Shown: one piece after another, positions 50,255 through 60,108 of the stretch
Numbering within the stretch: the stretch's first letter is position 1
Layout of the letters: each line of letters opens with the position of its first letter
Assembly (NCBI RefSeq): GCF_003048255.1
Contig: NZ_CP028487.1
Location: forward strand, 3,162,001 to 3,226,000
DNA: 64,000 nt
Source: Yersinia massiliensis
Lineage (GTDB): Bacteria > Pseudomonadota > Gammaproteobacteria > Enterobacterales > Enterobacteriaceae
Reading direction: 5' to 3'
Position numbers and translations under genes: made by a program
Notes under the pieces: generated by a model
What the model was told of the DNA's origin: nothing
The model's database searches: none
What the model saw: the letters and a program-made list of their open reading frames with translations, nothing else

Positions 50255-51382
50255 CTACTTATAATTCAGCGTAAAAGTGATTTCGCTATTCGCACTGCCT
50301 GCGCCAACCAAGTTGCCGGTTTGAAACAACCCAGCCTGCATTGGCACCTGATAGTTGGCCTTTGACGTTGCATCGTAGTTATCCAGCAGATAAACCGTAC
50401 CAAAGGTCACCGGTGTACCCGTACCACGCAATAGTTGGATGCCGACCCCACTGGCAGTGGAGCTCGCGTTAGGTGCCACCACACCATTTGTGGCATCAAG
50501 CACTTGCGTGGTGGCCGCAAAACTGTAACCGATACTGGCCAAACCGGCTGGACATTGGTTGAATGCCAAATTAAATGCTTTACGCCCCGCATTAGAGCCA
50601 ACTCCGTGAAAATCACTGACTGAAGCCTCAGGCAGGTTAACCGTCACATTCGGCGTTGTGCAAGTCCCTGTGCCAGCAGCAATTGAACTCCCACTTTTAA
50701 ACTGGGTGATCATATAGGTGAGATCCCCTACTGCAGGCGTACCGTTATTGTAGGTTTGCACATGGCGCATATAAGTGGGGTCGAACAATGGGATGGTGCC
50801 ACTGGTCAGATTAGTGGCGATTTTGACAAAACGAACCTGAACATCAAGCCCCAGATAGAACTTGGCCCCGGCATTGTAACTGATGGCTATCGAATCAGGA
50901 TGCGTTTGTTGCCCCCCAGTGGCGATAGTCAGTGGCTGCCAGTTGGTGGTTTTGCCATTTAAGGTAAAGCGCCAGCGGGCAATGTAACCCAAACCAACCT
51001 TGTTGGGATGATTGTAAACAGTGTAAGTTTGCCCATCAGTACTGATACTGCTGTTCACTGTAAAGGGTGGATAACCTTGCACGCTAAAAGTTATCGGCTG
51101 CTGATAGTTGCTGTTAGGTGTGCAACTCCAGGCGGTAGGGTTATTTGAATTGATCCAAGGGCCAATCACACTCCCGACGGTACTGTCTTTGCCTATTTCC
51201 AGAGCCGTAGTATCGAAATACTGATAATAACCGCTGTTACGCGCACAGTTAGCATAAATGCCCTCGGCTTTGACCGAACCGGCATAACCAAGCAGCAACA
51301 ACCCGCCCAAAAACAGAGGCTTCCATCGGGTCACCGCGGCCCAGAGAGTCGAGCTAAAGCGTAAAAAATCACGTTGCATCAT
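50255..51382 (-). CDS. Putative tip adhesin of fimbrial operon 2
   Basis: A 375-residue two-domain fimbrial protein. A signal peptide (to SVKA) is followed by an N-terminal lectin-like domain (about 40-245, EGIYANCARNSGYYQYF). A C-terminal pilin domain (GTCTTPNVTVNLPEASVSDF to the end EITFTLNYK) follows. The receptor cannot be named; the N-domain is not FimH-like. It lies 28 bases after the usher gene. Confidence 0.87.
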   Translation of the reverse strand: MMQRDFLRFSSTLWAAVTRWKPLFLGGLLLLGYAGSVKAEGIYANCARNSGYYQYFDTTALEIGKDSTVGSVIGPWINSNNPTAWSCTPNSNYQQPITFSVQGYPPFTVNSSISTDGQTYTVYNHPNKVGLGYIARWRFTLNGKTTNWQPLTIATGGQQTHPDSIAISYNAGAKFYLGLDVQVRFVKIATNLTSGTIPLFDPTYMRHVQTYNNGTPAVGDLTYMITQFKSGSSIAAGTGTCTTPNVTVNLPEASVSDFHGVGSNAGRKAFNLAFNQCPAGLASIGYSFAATTQVLDATNGVVAPNASSTASGVGIQLLRGTGTPVTFGTVYLLDNYDATSKANYQVPMQAGLFQTGNLVGAGSANSEITFTLNYK

Positions 51383-51410
51383 TGTCGTATTCCTGTCTTC
51401 CGATAAGCAT

Positions 51411-54050
51411 TTATTTGCATATCACCTCTAACTGCCGGAATTCTCCCTGAGCCACTGCGCCACTGGGTAATTTATAATCAAATCCGCAACTCTCACCAAC
51501 CCCCTCACCCCATATCACACGCAGATGGCCATCTTGTTCATTCACTCGAACCAAGGCCTGCCCACCCTGAGCGATATAGCCCACACCGATACCATTAGCG
51601 TCTTTGACTTCAGCACCAAAAGGCAGTGGCGTGCTATCTGCCCGACGACCGGTCAATAGAATCGAATAACCGCTTGAAGTCTCAAACTTCATCAGTGCCA
51701 CCGCCCCTGCGGTTGGCGCAACTCGCTGGCTGGTGGTTTTAAATTCCACATCTGATGACAAACCTTTCGGATCAAGTTCAACATCATTCTGCCGATAAGG
51801 GCTCAGATAAGGCACAATCGCCCGGCCTCGGCTATCAAGGCGTGTTCCCGAATAGTTAGTCACACGGGCACCGGCCGCATCCGGTGCTTCAACAATGCCA
51901 ACGGTATCACCCAACGACGAGGCAAATACCACACCACCGCTGTAAGCAACAACACCGCCAGACAGGCTGGCACTGACCTGATCGTAATCATTACTTTTTG
52001 AATAACTGCCACCCACAGTGGCTTTCGGTGCCAGCCAATTACCATTCACACCCAGAGTGTTATAGTTGCCATTCTCATCAGTACGATTATCCGCAACCGA
52101 GACACCATAGTTAAATTGATTATCAATTCCGGCAGAACCAGAAACGCCCGTTTGTAGCGAATGACTGTCGCGAGTGCTGGTATAGCTGGTACTCAACCGC
52201 GGTGAGCCATTTTGAGTTCCCAACGGAATAGAGAAAGAAACACTCAACTGATTATCCCAATCCCCGCTAGACATATTGCGCAACCGGTTAATCGCGACGT
52301 TATAACTCAATGACTTATAGCTATTATTATAGCCAAGCTGGAAGTTCATATCGCGCCTCTGCCCACCCCAATAATCCTGCGCATTGGCATTGGCATAAAA
52401 CGAACCGTAACCCTCAGGCAGGCCTTGAGTAATACTGATTTGCGCCTGATTACGACGACGATATTTAAAGCTGTCATCATAGCTAGTGCTATCTGTTGGC
52501 AGGCTAGAATTGAAAATAGTTCTATTCACTTCACCGTGCTGTAGATAATCACGCATCCGCATGGCTTCAGAGGGTGTGTAAAAACCATCACTAGAATAAT
52601 GGTAGCTGGCGATGGTCAGGCTGGTATTGGTTTCGGGTAAGGAGTTGGCGTAGGTGATACCAATACTCTGGCCATTCTGATCGCCTTCATCCGGTAGTTT
52701 GGTTTGTGCTTGTGTCACATTAAATGCCAGCGCACCGACGGAAGTATTAAATGCCAGCCCAGCAGATGCCGAAAGATACCCTTCAGCAGCGACAACCCCG
52801 CCATTGCCCGTAATGAGATTGGATAGACCATGGCGTACGGTCCCCATAAACAGGGTTGGTTTTTCCACCATTGAATTGTCACGATACTCACCGGCCATCA
52901 AGGAGTAGCGCGTTGTTCCTGGCCGTAATAATTCAGCAATGGCGGTAAAAGGCACGGTAAAAGACTGTTCGCTACCATCGGCTTCGGTGATAGTCACACT
53001 CAGATTACCGCCCTGACCAGTAGGATAGAGGTCGTCGATGGTAAAAGGCCCCGGCGGTACCGTGGTCTCATAGATGGATTGGCCTTGCTGTCGCACCACT
53101 ACGCGGGCATTGGTCCGAGCAATGCCACGTACCACTGGTGCATAACCACGCTGAGAATCAGCAAACATGCGATCATCTGAGGTCAGTTCAATACCGCGGT
53201 AACTGATGCTGTCAAACACCTGACCATCAGTGCTTGAATCACCAATTGTCATTTTGCTGTATAAGGATGGCACTGCGCGCTCAGCATAGGTGGCTAAGTT
53301 TTGATAATCAAATCCTTGGTTATCACTACGATTGAGTGCGCTACGATAATACAAACGCCAACTTTGCCAGTTAAAACCGCCCAACAGCCCCAGATATTGA
53401 TATGTCTGGCTGCTAATATCGCGCTGATTGCTACGATAACCGGTGTAATCATATTTTAACGTTGCCGCAGTCACCCCGTCATCCCAATATTTGGGGTTAA
53501 CATAACCACGAGCCTGACGGATTAAAAATGCTTGAGGAACCTGAATATCGAGGCGCTGAATATTCTCATCAAAAATCGCATTGCCGCCCTCCACGAGATT
53601 GCTCAATGGCAAGCATACGCCGGTTGTATCAAGCTGCGTTAAGATATCAGAAGTGATATGTGTGATATCAACGCCTAATTCAGCAAATAGCGCGGAGTCA
53701 TAACACGGGGAGGCAACTTTAGAATCTGGCGTAGGTAATTCAAAGCGCATATTCTGACGCCCAACCCACTGGTCATTCAGATAAATATCAATGCTGCGCT
53801 CACCTGGAGCAACTGGGTTCCCCTCACTATAACGCGCCGCATCCACAGAGAAACGAAGGAAAGAATCACTGAACTCAACATGTTCAGGATCTTCAGCTGC
53901 TGAAGTCGGACTAAATAGCACACTGCCCAAGCTAAAAATAACAAGGGAGAATGCCGATAAATAGTTCAGGCGCTCGTTTTTTTGATAATACATATCATTA
54001 CAATGCATTATATCTAGGCCATTAAATGAAGATGTGCCGTAAAAAGGCAT
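51411..54050 (-). CDS. Outer-membrane usher of fimbrial operon 2
   Basis: An 879-residue FimD/PapC-type usher, unbroken. After the export signal (to TSAA) come the periplasmic N-domain (EFSDSFLRFSVDAARYSEG), the 24-strand barrel with plug (YRGIELTSDDRMFADSQRGYAP; TVPPGPFTIDDLYP) and the two C-terminal domains (ending EFRQLEVICK, with a cysteine pair). The start is uncertain: ATGs at 54050, 54008 and 53993 are in frame and none has a good ribosome site. Confidence 0.93.
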   Translation of the reverse strand: MPFYGTSSFNGLDIMHCNDMYYQKNERLNYLSAFSLVIFSLGSVLFSPTSAAEDPEHVEFSDSFLRFSVDAARYSEGNPVAPGERSIDIYLNDQWVGRQNMRFELPTPDSKVASPCYDSALFAELGVDITHITSDILTQLDTTGVCLPLSNLVEGGNAIFDENIQRLDIQVPQAFLIRQARGYVNPKYWDDGVTAATLKYDYTGYRSNQRDISSQTYQYLGLLGGFNWQSWRLYYRSALNRSDNQGFDYQNLATYAERAVPSLYSKMTIGDSSTDGQVFDSISYRGIELTSDDRMFADSQRGYAPVVRGIARTNARVVVRQQGQSIYETTVPPGPFTIDDLYPTGQGGNLSVTITEADGSEQSFTVPFTAIAELLRPGTTRYSLMAGEYRDNSMVEKPTLFMGTVRHGLSNLITGNGGVVAAEGYLSASAGLAFNTSVGALAFNVTQAQTKLPDEGDQNGQSIGITYANSLPETNTSLTIASYHYSSDGFYTPSEAMRMRDYLQHGEVNRTIFNSSLPTDSTSYDDSFKYRRRNQAQISITQGLPEGYGSFYANANAQDYWGGQRRDMNFQLGYNNSYKSLSYNVAINRLRNMSSGDWDNQLSVSFSIPLGTQNGSPRLSTSYTSTRDSHSLQTGVSGSAGIDNQFNYGVSVADNRTDENGNYNTLGVNGNWLAPKATVGGSYSKSNDYDQVSASLSGGVVAYSGGVVFASSLGDTVGIVEAPDAAGARVTNYSGTRLDSRGRAIVPYLSPYRQNDVELDPKGLSSDVEFKTTSQRVAPTAGAVALMKFETSSGYSILLTGRRADSTPLPFGAEVKDANGIGVGYIAQGGQALVRVNEQDGHLRVIWGEGVGESCGFDYKLPSGAVAQGEFRQLEVICK

Positions 54051-54089
54051 AAAGAGTTAAATTAATTATTTTTATGCTTTCTAATTTTA

Positions 54090-54830
54090 TTATTCCAGTT
54101 TTTGAGAGCCCTGCGTCTCTCCACCTTGATCATTGATAATAGAATAAAAGACTTGTGTCGTATTATTAGTCGCCCCTTGAGTGTTCACAGGTAAACTAAG
54201 CTCAGCAAAAGGTGCTACCATTTTATTATTTATTTTACTCAAGTTAGCCAAAACTGGGCTGTCTTTAGATGCACGAAACTCAATTTTCCTAAAGGTAATG
54301 TAATACGGTGACGCATTTTTTATTACCAACTGGTTGCCTTTCTTAGAAAAGGTCAAATGTTTCATCGCTTGTTCTGACGTCATCATTAATTCTGCTGGGC
54401 GATAAAACATTTTAATTCTGGTGCGGAAAGCCAGTTGTAGTTTGTTATCTTCGCCGGTAGCACTTTTTGTTGGCTTAGGTGGGATCTCTAACAAATTAAA
54501 CCAAAAAAGCGTTTCACGATCAGTTGCTAAGCCACTGCCCGTCCGAAACAGCCGGATAGTTTGATCTCTTTTAGGATCTAAACGTATTACTGGTGGCGTA
54601 ACACTAAAAGGTACCTTGATCGTATCCGGACGTGCATTCGCATCACCGTTATCAATCCAGGCTTGCAAGAGAACTGGCATATTCCCTGTATTGGAAACCT
54701 TAACTATACCTTCACGTTGCTTTTCATTGTAAATGACACGCGTCCCAGTGATCATCACTTCCGCGCGAGCAATTGTCGCCGTAATGAATAATGTGACCAA
54801 GGTGAACGCTATAAAGAATGTTTTACGCAT
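54090..54830 (-). CDS. First periplasmic chaperone of fimbrial operon 2
   Basis: A 246-residue PapD-type chaperone. Signal peptide MRKTFFIAFTLVTLFITATIARA; mature start EVMITGTRVIYNEKQREG. Motifs TDRETLFWFNLLEIPPKP and RTRIKMFYRP are intact. A 22-codon upstream extension to 54896 is unlikely because it would bury the signal peptide. It lies between the major subunit and usher genes, the usual order. Confidence 0.92.
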   Translation of the reverse strand: MRKTFFIAFTLVTLFITATIARAEVMITGTRVIYNEKQREGIVKVSNTGNMPVLLQAWIDNGDANARPDTIKVPFSVTPPVIRLDPKRDQTIRLFRTGSGLATDRETLFWFNLLEIPPKPTKSATGEDNKLQLAFRTRIKMFYRPAELMMTSEQAMKHLTFSKKGNQLVIKNASPYYITFRKIEFRASKDSPVLANLSKINNKMVAPFAELSLPVNTQGATNNTTQVFYSIINDQGGETQGSQKLE

Positions 54831-54947
54831 AAGGTTTCCAATTATAGAGCGAACTAAACAGGGAGCACTAAGCTCCCATGTTGTTGCTGATAACATTGGA
54901 GATTAACTATCTCCCTCTTATCAGCCCCGCTATATCACAAGCATTAC

Positions 54948-55484
54948 TTAGTCATAAACAATAGTATAGTCAACTTGAGTCGTTACTGTACCCGCACCGA
55001 CTGAAGCGTTGTTCGCATAATACTGTGCATAATAGGCTAATGTCGCGCCACCACCAGATATATCTTCGACGACACTACTCTGACCTGCACCGCCGACCAT
55101 AATAGGCGAGCTATTTTTATTTAATAGACGAACCTGAACACCTGTCGATGTGCCATTGCTGTTCAAACGACCTGTTGAGGTTTCTACCGTAGCGCCTGGC
55201 TCAAAATAAGCATAAGCATTATTCATTGACGCCCCAGAGCAACCAGATAAGACGATACTAAAAGGTGTAGTACCGGCAACCGAGTTAATCGTGCTCAATG
55301 CGCTGGCAGAGATAGTCGGTAAATTGACTGTGCCATCTTTAGTGCCATTATTTACTGAAACGCCACAAGTGGTATCAGTAATTTGGCCATTGATAGTAAT
55401 AGTGCCGTCTGTAGCAAAAGCAGACTGCGCGATAAACAGACCAGTGATAGCTGCAATTAATGCGCTGGTAGTTTTAATTTTCAT
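54948..55484 (-). CDS. Major fimbrial subunit of operon 2
   Basis: A 178-residue pilin. Signal peptide MKIKTTSALIAAITGLFIAQSAFA; mature start TDGTITINGQITDTTCGVSV. The second cysteine is in LSGCSGA; the end is QVDYTIVYD. It is the first gene of its operon. Its upstream DNA has the heptamer repeats at 55672-55697, a possible expression switch. Confidence 0.92.
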   Translation of the reverse strand: MKIKTTSALIAAITGLFIAQSAFATDGTITINGQITDTTCGVSVNNGTKDGTVNLPTISASALSTINSVAGTTPFSIVLSGCSGASMNNAYAYFEPGATVETSTGRLNSNGTSTGVQVRLLNKNSSPIMVGGAGQSSVVEDISGGGATLAYYAQYYANNASVGAGTVTTQVDYTIVYD

Positions 55485-56518
55485 GTTTATTTCCCCGTGA
55501 TCTTAAATATGTTTAGAACAATGTTTTTAATTAGGATTTATATCCTGAACCAGTGAAGTCCGATTTCGTTATGGCTATTATTTCATCATTTAAAACATTG
55601 TCAATTAGGCTAAAAAACACATAGGTATTACTATTTTGTAAAATAATAAGAATGAATAAGTATGAACAAAAGAAAAAAGAAAAAAGAAAAAAGAAAATAA
55701 GGTGTGGGATTTTTCATTTAACTTGTAGGAAAATACCTACATTAGATATTGAAAATAAATTACCCCATCAGTCACAAGTTAATAATAGCGACAAAAAATG
55801 AAATAAAAAAACAAGACAAAACAGAATGGTAGGAATTTTCTCATGGGATAAATGAGTGTGATAATCAAGACCACAATCATTTTTTGAGTCAAATCAAAAA
55901 AATCATAATTCATATTTATCAGAAAATGATATTTACATAATATTTACGTTGTAAAAGTGAAAATATTTTATTTTTATTAAAAAACACACACTGCTTAACA
56001 CCATGCAGCATAAAAAATAACAATCATTGCTATGTTAGTTAGCCTTTAAATAGCAATGATTATCAATTAATATTGCCAATTCGAAAGTTTATGACTTCAT
56101 ATCCGAAAGACGCCTATTGCTGGCTGGGTAAAAACCTATCTTGTGTACCGAGAAATTTGCTCATTCTGCAGAGCACCCTAAGTCCTCCCATGTTTTTATC
56201 TCTGTCGGAGTAAGTGCGGACAATTTGGTATGAGGCCACAGGATCCAGCCTATCGTCTGCTCAAGCTAACAGATCACTATAAAATACTGGGGTCGTCGTG
56301 AATGCCCACTGGTCGGCAAAAGATTAGTCTCGTACATCTGTAGTCTTGAGAACTACGCGTTATCAAACTAAATCCCCTCTTTTAACATTGAGATAAAAAA
56401 TAGCGGCAAGTCATGAATCGCGAAAATCACCTGTGGCTATTTTTATATCGATAAACAATCTAATTTACTGATTTTATCATCATAGAATAGCTAAAACGCG
56501 TTGTTTCATGCGCCTTAA
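55485..56518. other. 1-kb AT-rich region upstream of fimbrial operon 2
   Basis: It must hold the operon promoter. It also contains the A/G heptamer repeats. A short frame at 56302-56343 (MPTGRQKISLV then stop) recalls the N-terminus of REP-associated tyrosine transposases. No complete gene is supported. The part 56100-56400 is less AT-rich than the rest and looks like decayed coding DNA. Confidence 0.5.
55672..55697. repeat. GAAAAAA heptamer tandem repeat
   Basis: Three perfect copies of GAAAAAA and a partial fourth (GAAAA), about 190 bases upstream of the major pilin start. Such simple repeats can change length by slippage. Confidence 0.85.
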
Positions 56519-56538
56519 TACTGTACATTAACACAGTA
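56519..56538. promoter_or_regulatory. LexA (SOS) box upstream of dinI-like gene
   Basis: TACTGTACATTAACACAGTA contains the perfect CTGT-N8-ACAG pattern with the favoured flanking TA bases. It lies 25-44 bases before the start codon, where it would overlap the promoter. Confidence 0.92.
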
Positions 56539-56562
56539 TATTATCTCTTTTTGGAAAAAAAC

Positions 56563-56805
56563 ATGCGTGTTGAATTGATTTATGACAAACGGAATGTCGC
56601 TGGTTTGGCTAATGCAGGTGAAATGATTAAGGCGGAGCTAACTAAACGTGTGCATCGTGTCTTTCCGGATGCCGACGTGAAAGTCAAAGCGATGCAAGCG
56701 AACGGCATCAATACTGATGCGAACAAACAAGAAAAATCAGTGCTCAATCGTTTGGTTGAAGAAATGTTTGAAGAAGCAGACGAATGGCTTGTCAGTGACT
56801 TTTAA
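56563..56805 (+). CDS. DinI-like family protein, SOS-regulated
   Basis: An 80-residue DinI-family protein (MRVELIYDKRNVAGLANAGE; RVFPDADVKVKAM; EEMFEEADEWLVSDF). DinI binds RecA filaments and tunes the SOS response. This sequence resembles the DinI-like proteins common on prophages more than chromosomal E. coli DinI. The LexA box upstream supports SOS control. The ATG at 56563, with GGA upstream, is preferred over a TTG at 56551. Confidence 0.9.
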   Translation: MRVELIYDKRNVAGLANAGEMIKAELTKRVHRVFPDADVKVKAMQANGINTDANKQEKSVLNRLVEEMFEEADEWLVSDF

Positions 56806-56975
56806 TCTGAAGTAATCCGAGCAATTCCGCTCGGATTAGATAGTTTTCTATTGTACTCTAATAAAATAAGCAATATTTAATATTTTTAATTTTCTTTTAA
56901 TATTTAATTTAAAACATTAACCTTATATCAATGTTACCTTTCATTATCGATATTTAAGTCCATTAAAGGTTAGTA

Positions 56976-57917
56976 ATGAAGAACGTAACATTAATTAAGA
57001 AAAGCGTATGCGCATTAGCATTGCTTATGACATGCCATATAGCCTCAGCTAGCTATAATTCAAGTATTACCGATAACTTAAAAGTGAGCACCTCACTGGG
57101 TTTATTAAGTGCAGAATCGCAAGAATCTGTCTATCAACCCGAAAACCAAGGGCATAAAGTCAGCCAACTGGATTGGAAAGTGAGAAACGCCCCCATCATC
57201 AAGATGGATATTTCATGGGATCTCTTATCTAGACTAACTTTAACGGCCAAAGGCTGGAGCACATTATCATCTGCAGATGGCTTCATGGATAATTATGACT
57301 GGCTAAATCAAAATCAAATTAATTGGAGTGAGTGGTCTCATCATAGTAAAACTAATTTAAACCATGCCAATGAAATTGATCTCAATGTCAAGTTTTGGCT
57401 TTTAAACAATAATAATTATCGTATTGGAGCCATATCCGGCTATCAGCAGAGTAACAATAGTTGGGTGGCATATGGTGGTGATTTAATTTACAGTAATGGC
57501 AGCCAACTCATTAAGCTGTCTGATGACATCATGGCCATCAGTTATAAGCAAAAATTTAATATGCCCTATATTGGGTTAGCTGGCCATTATCGCCATCAAA
57601 ATTTCGAGCTTAATACAATGTTTAAATATAGCAGTTGGGTCAATGCCAATGGCTATGATAAGCATCATCTGCGTAATCAAACCTTCAACGATACCAGCAA
57701 AAACTCTCGCTATTATGGTGTCGCTATGGATGTCGGATATTATGTCACTAAAAATACCAAAGTATTTGTTGAAGCTTCTTGGAATCGATACTCCGAAGGT
57801 AAAGGAAATTCACAAATGCTCAACCAAGCAACGGGTCAGTCCATAAACACGCTAAAGGGTGCTGGTATCGCTTACCGCCACCAAACACTGTCCTTGGGTT
57901 TGCAGCATAAATTTTAA
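56976..57917 (+). CDS. Omptin-family outer-membrane protease, Pla/OmpT-like, altered active site
   Basis: A 313-residue ten-strand barrel of the omptin family. The signal peptide ends IASA (residue 26). Similarity to Pla is clear: SADGFMDNYDWL, NHANEIDLNVKFWLL, MPYIGLAGHYR, and YYVTKNTKVFVEASWNRY. Of the catalytic residues, Asp108 (OmpT Asp85, Pla Asp86) and the Asp228-His230 pair (in YDKHH) are present. The partner Asp83/Asp84 is Asn106 (codon AAT). Proteolysis may therefore be reduced or changed. The gene is AT-rich and lies alone after the dinI-like gene. A nested hairpin follows at 57947-57996. Confidence 0.92.
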   Translation: MKNVTLIKKSVCALALLMTCHIASASYNSSITDNLKVSTSLGLLSAESQESVYQPENQGHKVSQLDWKVRNAPIIKMDISWDLLSRLTLTAKGWSTLSSADGFMDNYDWLNQNQINWSEWSHHSKTNLNHANEIDLNVKFWLLNNNNYRIGAISGYQQSNNSWVAYGGDLIYSNGSQLIKLSDDIMAISYKQKFNMPYIGLAGHYRHQNFELNTMFKYSSWVNANGYDKHHLRNQTFNDTSKNSRYYGVAMDVGYYVTKNTKVFVEASWNRYSEGKGNSQMLNQATGQSINTLKGAGIAYRHQTLSLGLQHKF

Positions 57918-57946
57918 TCATCCCACGCGATGTCGCCGCCAAGAAT

Positions 57947-57996
57947 CAGCCTCAATATGTCGCCTACACACCTTTGTAGTCCTCATATTGAGGCTG
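57947..57996 (+). terminator. Nested hairpin after the omptin gene
   Basis: An outer 13-bp perfect stem CAGCCTCAATATG / CATATTGAGGCTG encloses an inner stem CTACA / TGTAG. ACTTTATACTTT follows. It lies 30 bases after the stop. The rest of the 57918-58249 gap shows nothing else. Confidence 0.7.
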
Positions 57997-58249
57997 ACTT
58001 TATACTTTAAATATCACTATTATTTTCAACATTTTTTTGATTCTCACCAATAAACTTTAGACATTGCCTTTGTCAACTTTATGTTTTCCTTCGATATCGA
58101 TTACAACTATCCCCCCCACTTTCTCACTATTACATAAAGAAGCGTTAACAATGACGCACTTATCGCCTTTTGTGACTGTGACTCAGTTCAAGTTTTACGC
58201 TGCTAAGCCGTTATTGGGATCATGCCATCCCCATTAATTAGGACGCTCT

Positions 58250-60037
58250 ATGCTTGATTCCATTCGTTCACGTATCTTGGCTGCCTGCATCATCATCGTC
58301 GCGGGTTCTCTCGCCATTAACACTTATTTTAACTATTCCGTTGCCAACAAATATAACAGCAGTGCCATCGATAACACTTTGACTGCTGTGACCGCCAGTC
58401 ATGGTGTCGGGATTGCAGACTGGGTGGCCGCTAAAACACAAATGATTGTGTCACTCAAAGACAGTGCACTGACGGCTGACCCGATACCCGCATTGCGTCA
58501 AGTGGCAGCGGCCGGTAATTTTATTAACGTTTATATTGGTTATGCCAATAAAACAGCCACCTTTTCTAATCCTGATGGCATTCCTGAAGGCTATGACCCC
58601 ACTGGTCGCCCGTGGTATTTGCAAGCGGTTAAGGCTGGCAAACCCGTGGTGACTCCACCGTATGTTGATGCGGGGACTAATCAATTAGTGGTGACGTTTG
58701 CCTTACCCATTATTCAGGATGGGAATGTCAAAGGGGTATTGGCTGCCGATGTCACTATGGATAGCGTTATTGCAAACGTGAAATCCATACATCCAACCGA
58801 TGATAGCTTCGGCATGTTAATTGATGCCGATGGCACCATTATCGCTCATCCGGATGCACAGCTAACCCTTAAGCCGCTAAGTGATATTGCACCGTCATTA
58901 GATCTAAAAGCTCTATTGACGGCGACAGATCCTATTGTTGCCAAGATAGGTGAGCAGCCTAAGTTGCTGCTTGCGCAAGCTGTACCGGGGACACAATGGT
59001 TTACAGTGGTCGCCCTAGATCAGGCACAAGCCACTGCCGGTATGCGATCATTACTGACAACGTCATTGGTGACGCTGATAGTGATTATTTTGATCGCTAT
59101 CGTGATTATTGGCCTGATCACACAGCGTGCCTTACTCCCCCTTAGCCATGTGCATAAAGCCATGGACGCCATCAGCTCCGGCACCGAGGATTTAACGAGA
59201 CGTTTGCCGATCGAAGGCCGTGATGAAGTGGCAAAAATTGCCCAATCATTCAACCGATTTGCCGACAAGCTGAGTGCTGTGATGGCACAAATTCGCGATA
59301 CCAGCGAATCGGTACGTATTGCTGCCAATGAAATTGCGGCTGGTAATCAGGATTTATCCGGTCGAACAGAATCGGCTGCGGCTAGCTTGCAGCAAACATC
59401 GGCAGCACTGGAGCAAATATCGGCCACTGTTGCCCAATCAGCCAGTGCCGCACGCCAAGCAAACACGGCGGTACTCTCTGCGGCGAAAGATGCCTCTCGT
59501 GGGGGTGACGTGATTGCAAAAGTGATCACCACGATGGAATCAATTGAAGCCGCATCGGGCAAAATTGGCGATATCACGAGTGTGATCGATGGCATTGCGT
59601 TCCAGACCAATATTTTGGCATTGAATGCCGCGGTGGAGGCAGCCCGCGCCGGTGAACAAGGACGCGGTTTTGCAGTGGTGGCTGGTGAGGTTCGCACCTT
59701 GGCGCAACGCAGCGCACAAGCAGCGAAAGAGATTAAAACCCTGATCGAATCCACCGTCAGCAGTGTGTCATCAGGTTCTGGCCAAGTGCGACTGGCCAGC
59801 AATACCATGACTGAGATTGTCAGCAGCGTCTCTGATGTCACCATTATCATGTCAGAAATCACTAACGCTGCAGATGAACAAATGCGCGGCATCCATGAGA
59901 TCAATAGTGCAGTCGCTCAGTTGGATACGATGGTGCAACAAAATGCAGCGTTGGTGCAGGAATCAACAGCAGCATCTGCAGCCTTACAAGCGCAGGCCGT
60001 TGATTTAACTGGCGCGGTGAATCAGTTTAGGATCTAG
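58250..60037 (+). CDS. Methyl-accepting chemotaxis protein with amino-acid-sensing dCache domain
   Basis: A 595-residue chemoreceptor. Membrane helices lie at about 8-30 and 270-295. The periplasmic part between them is a dCache domain carrying all residues of the amino-acid-binding motif: Tyr115, Arg120, Trp122, Tyr138, Asp140 and Asp167. Their spacing is exactly that of PctA. A HAMP domain follows (about 296-348), then the signalling helix with [21 protein letters not shown] (hairpin tip). The C-terminus (GAVNQFRI) lacks the NWETF-type pentapeptide, so methylation must rely on other receptors. No che genes are near. Confidence 0.93.
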   Translation: MLDSIRSRILAACIIIVAGSLAINTYFNYSVANKYNSSAIDNTLTAVTASHGVGIADWVAAKTQMIVSLKDSALTADPIPALRQVAAAGNFINVYIGYANKTATFSNPDGIPEGYDPTGRPWYLQAVKAGKPVVTPPYVDAGTNQLVVTFALPIIQDGNVKGVLAADVTMDSVIANVKSIHPTDDSFGMLIDADGTIIAHPDAQLTLKPLSDIAPSLDLKALLTATDPIVAKIGEQPKLLLAQAVPGTQWFTVVALDQAQATAGMRSLLTTSLVTLIVIILIAIVIIGLITQRALLPLSHVHKAMDAISSGTEDLTRRLPIEGRDEVAKIAQSFNRFADKLSAVMAQIRDTSESVRIAANEIAAGNQDLSGRTESAAASLQQTSAALEQISATVAQSASAARQANTAVLSAAKDASRGGDVIAKVITTMESIEAASGKIGDITSVIDGIAFQTNILALNAAVEAARAGEQGRGFAVVAGEVRTLAQRSAQAAKEIKTLIESTVSSVSSGSGQVRLASNTMTEIVSSVSDVTIIMSEITNAADEQMRGIHEINSAVAQLDTMVQQNAALVQESTAASAALQAQAVDLTGAVNQFRI

Positions 60038-60068
60038 TACAGCAGAGCTTATTTTTCAGCAAAACAAC

Positions 60069-60106
60069 CGTTTTAGCGGTGTGATCGCTTATCACCCGCT
60101 AAAACG
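60069..60106. terminator. Bidirectional terminator between MCP and hydrolase genes
   Basis: The 11-bp stem CGTTTTAGCGG / CCGCTAAAACG continues inside as GTGAT / ATCAC around CGCTT. It lies between two convergent genes and overlaps neither stop. Confidence 0.85.
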
Positions 60107-60108
60107 CC

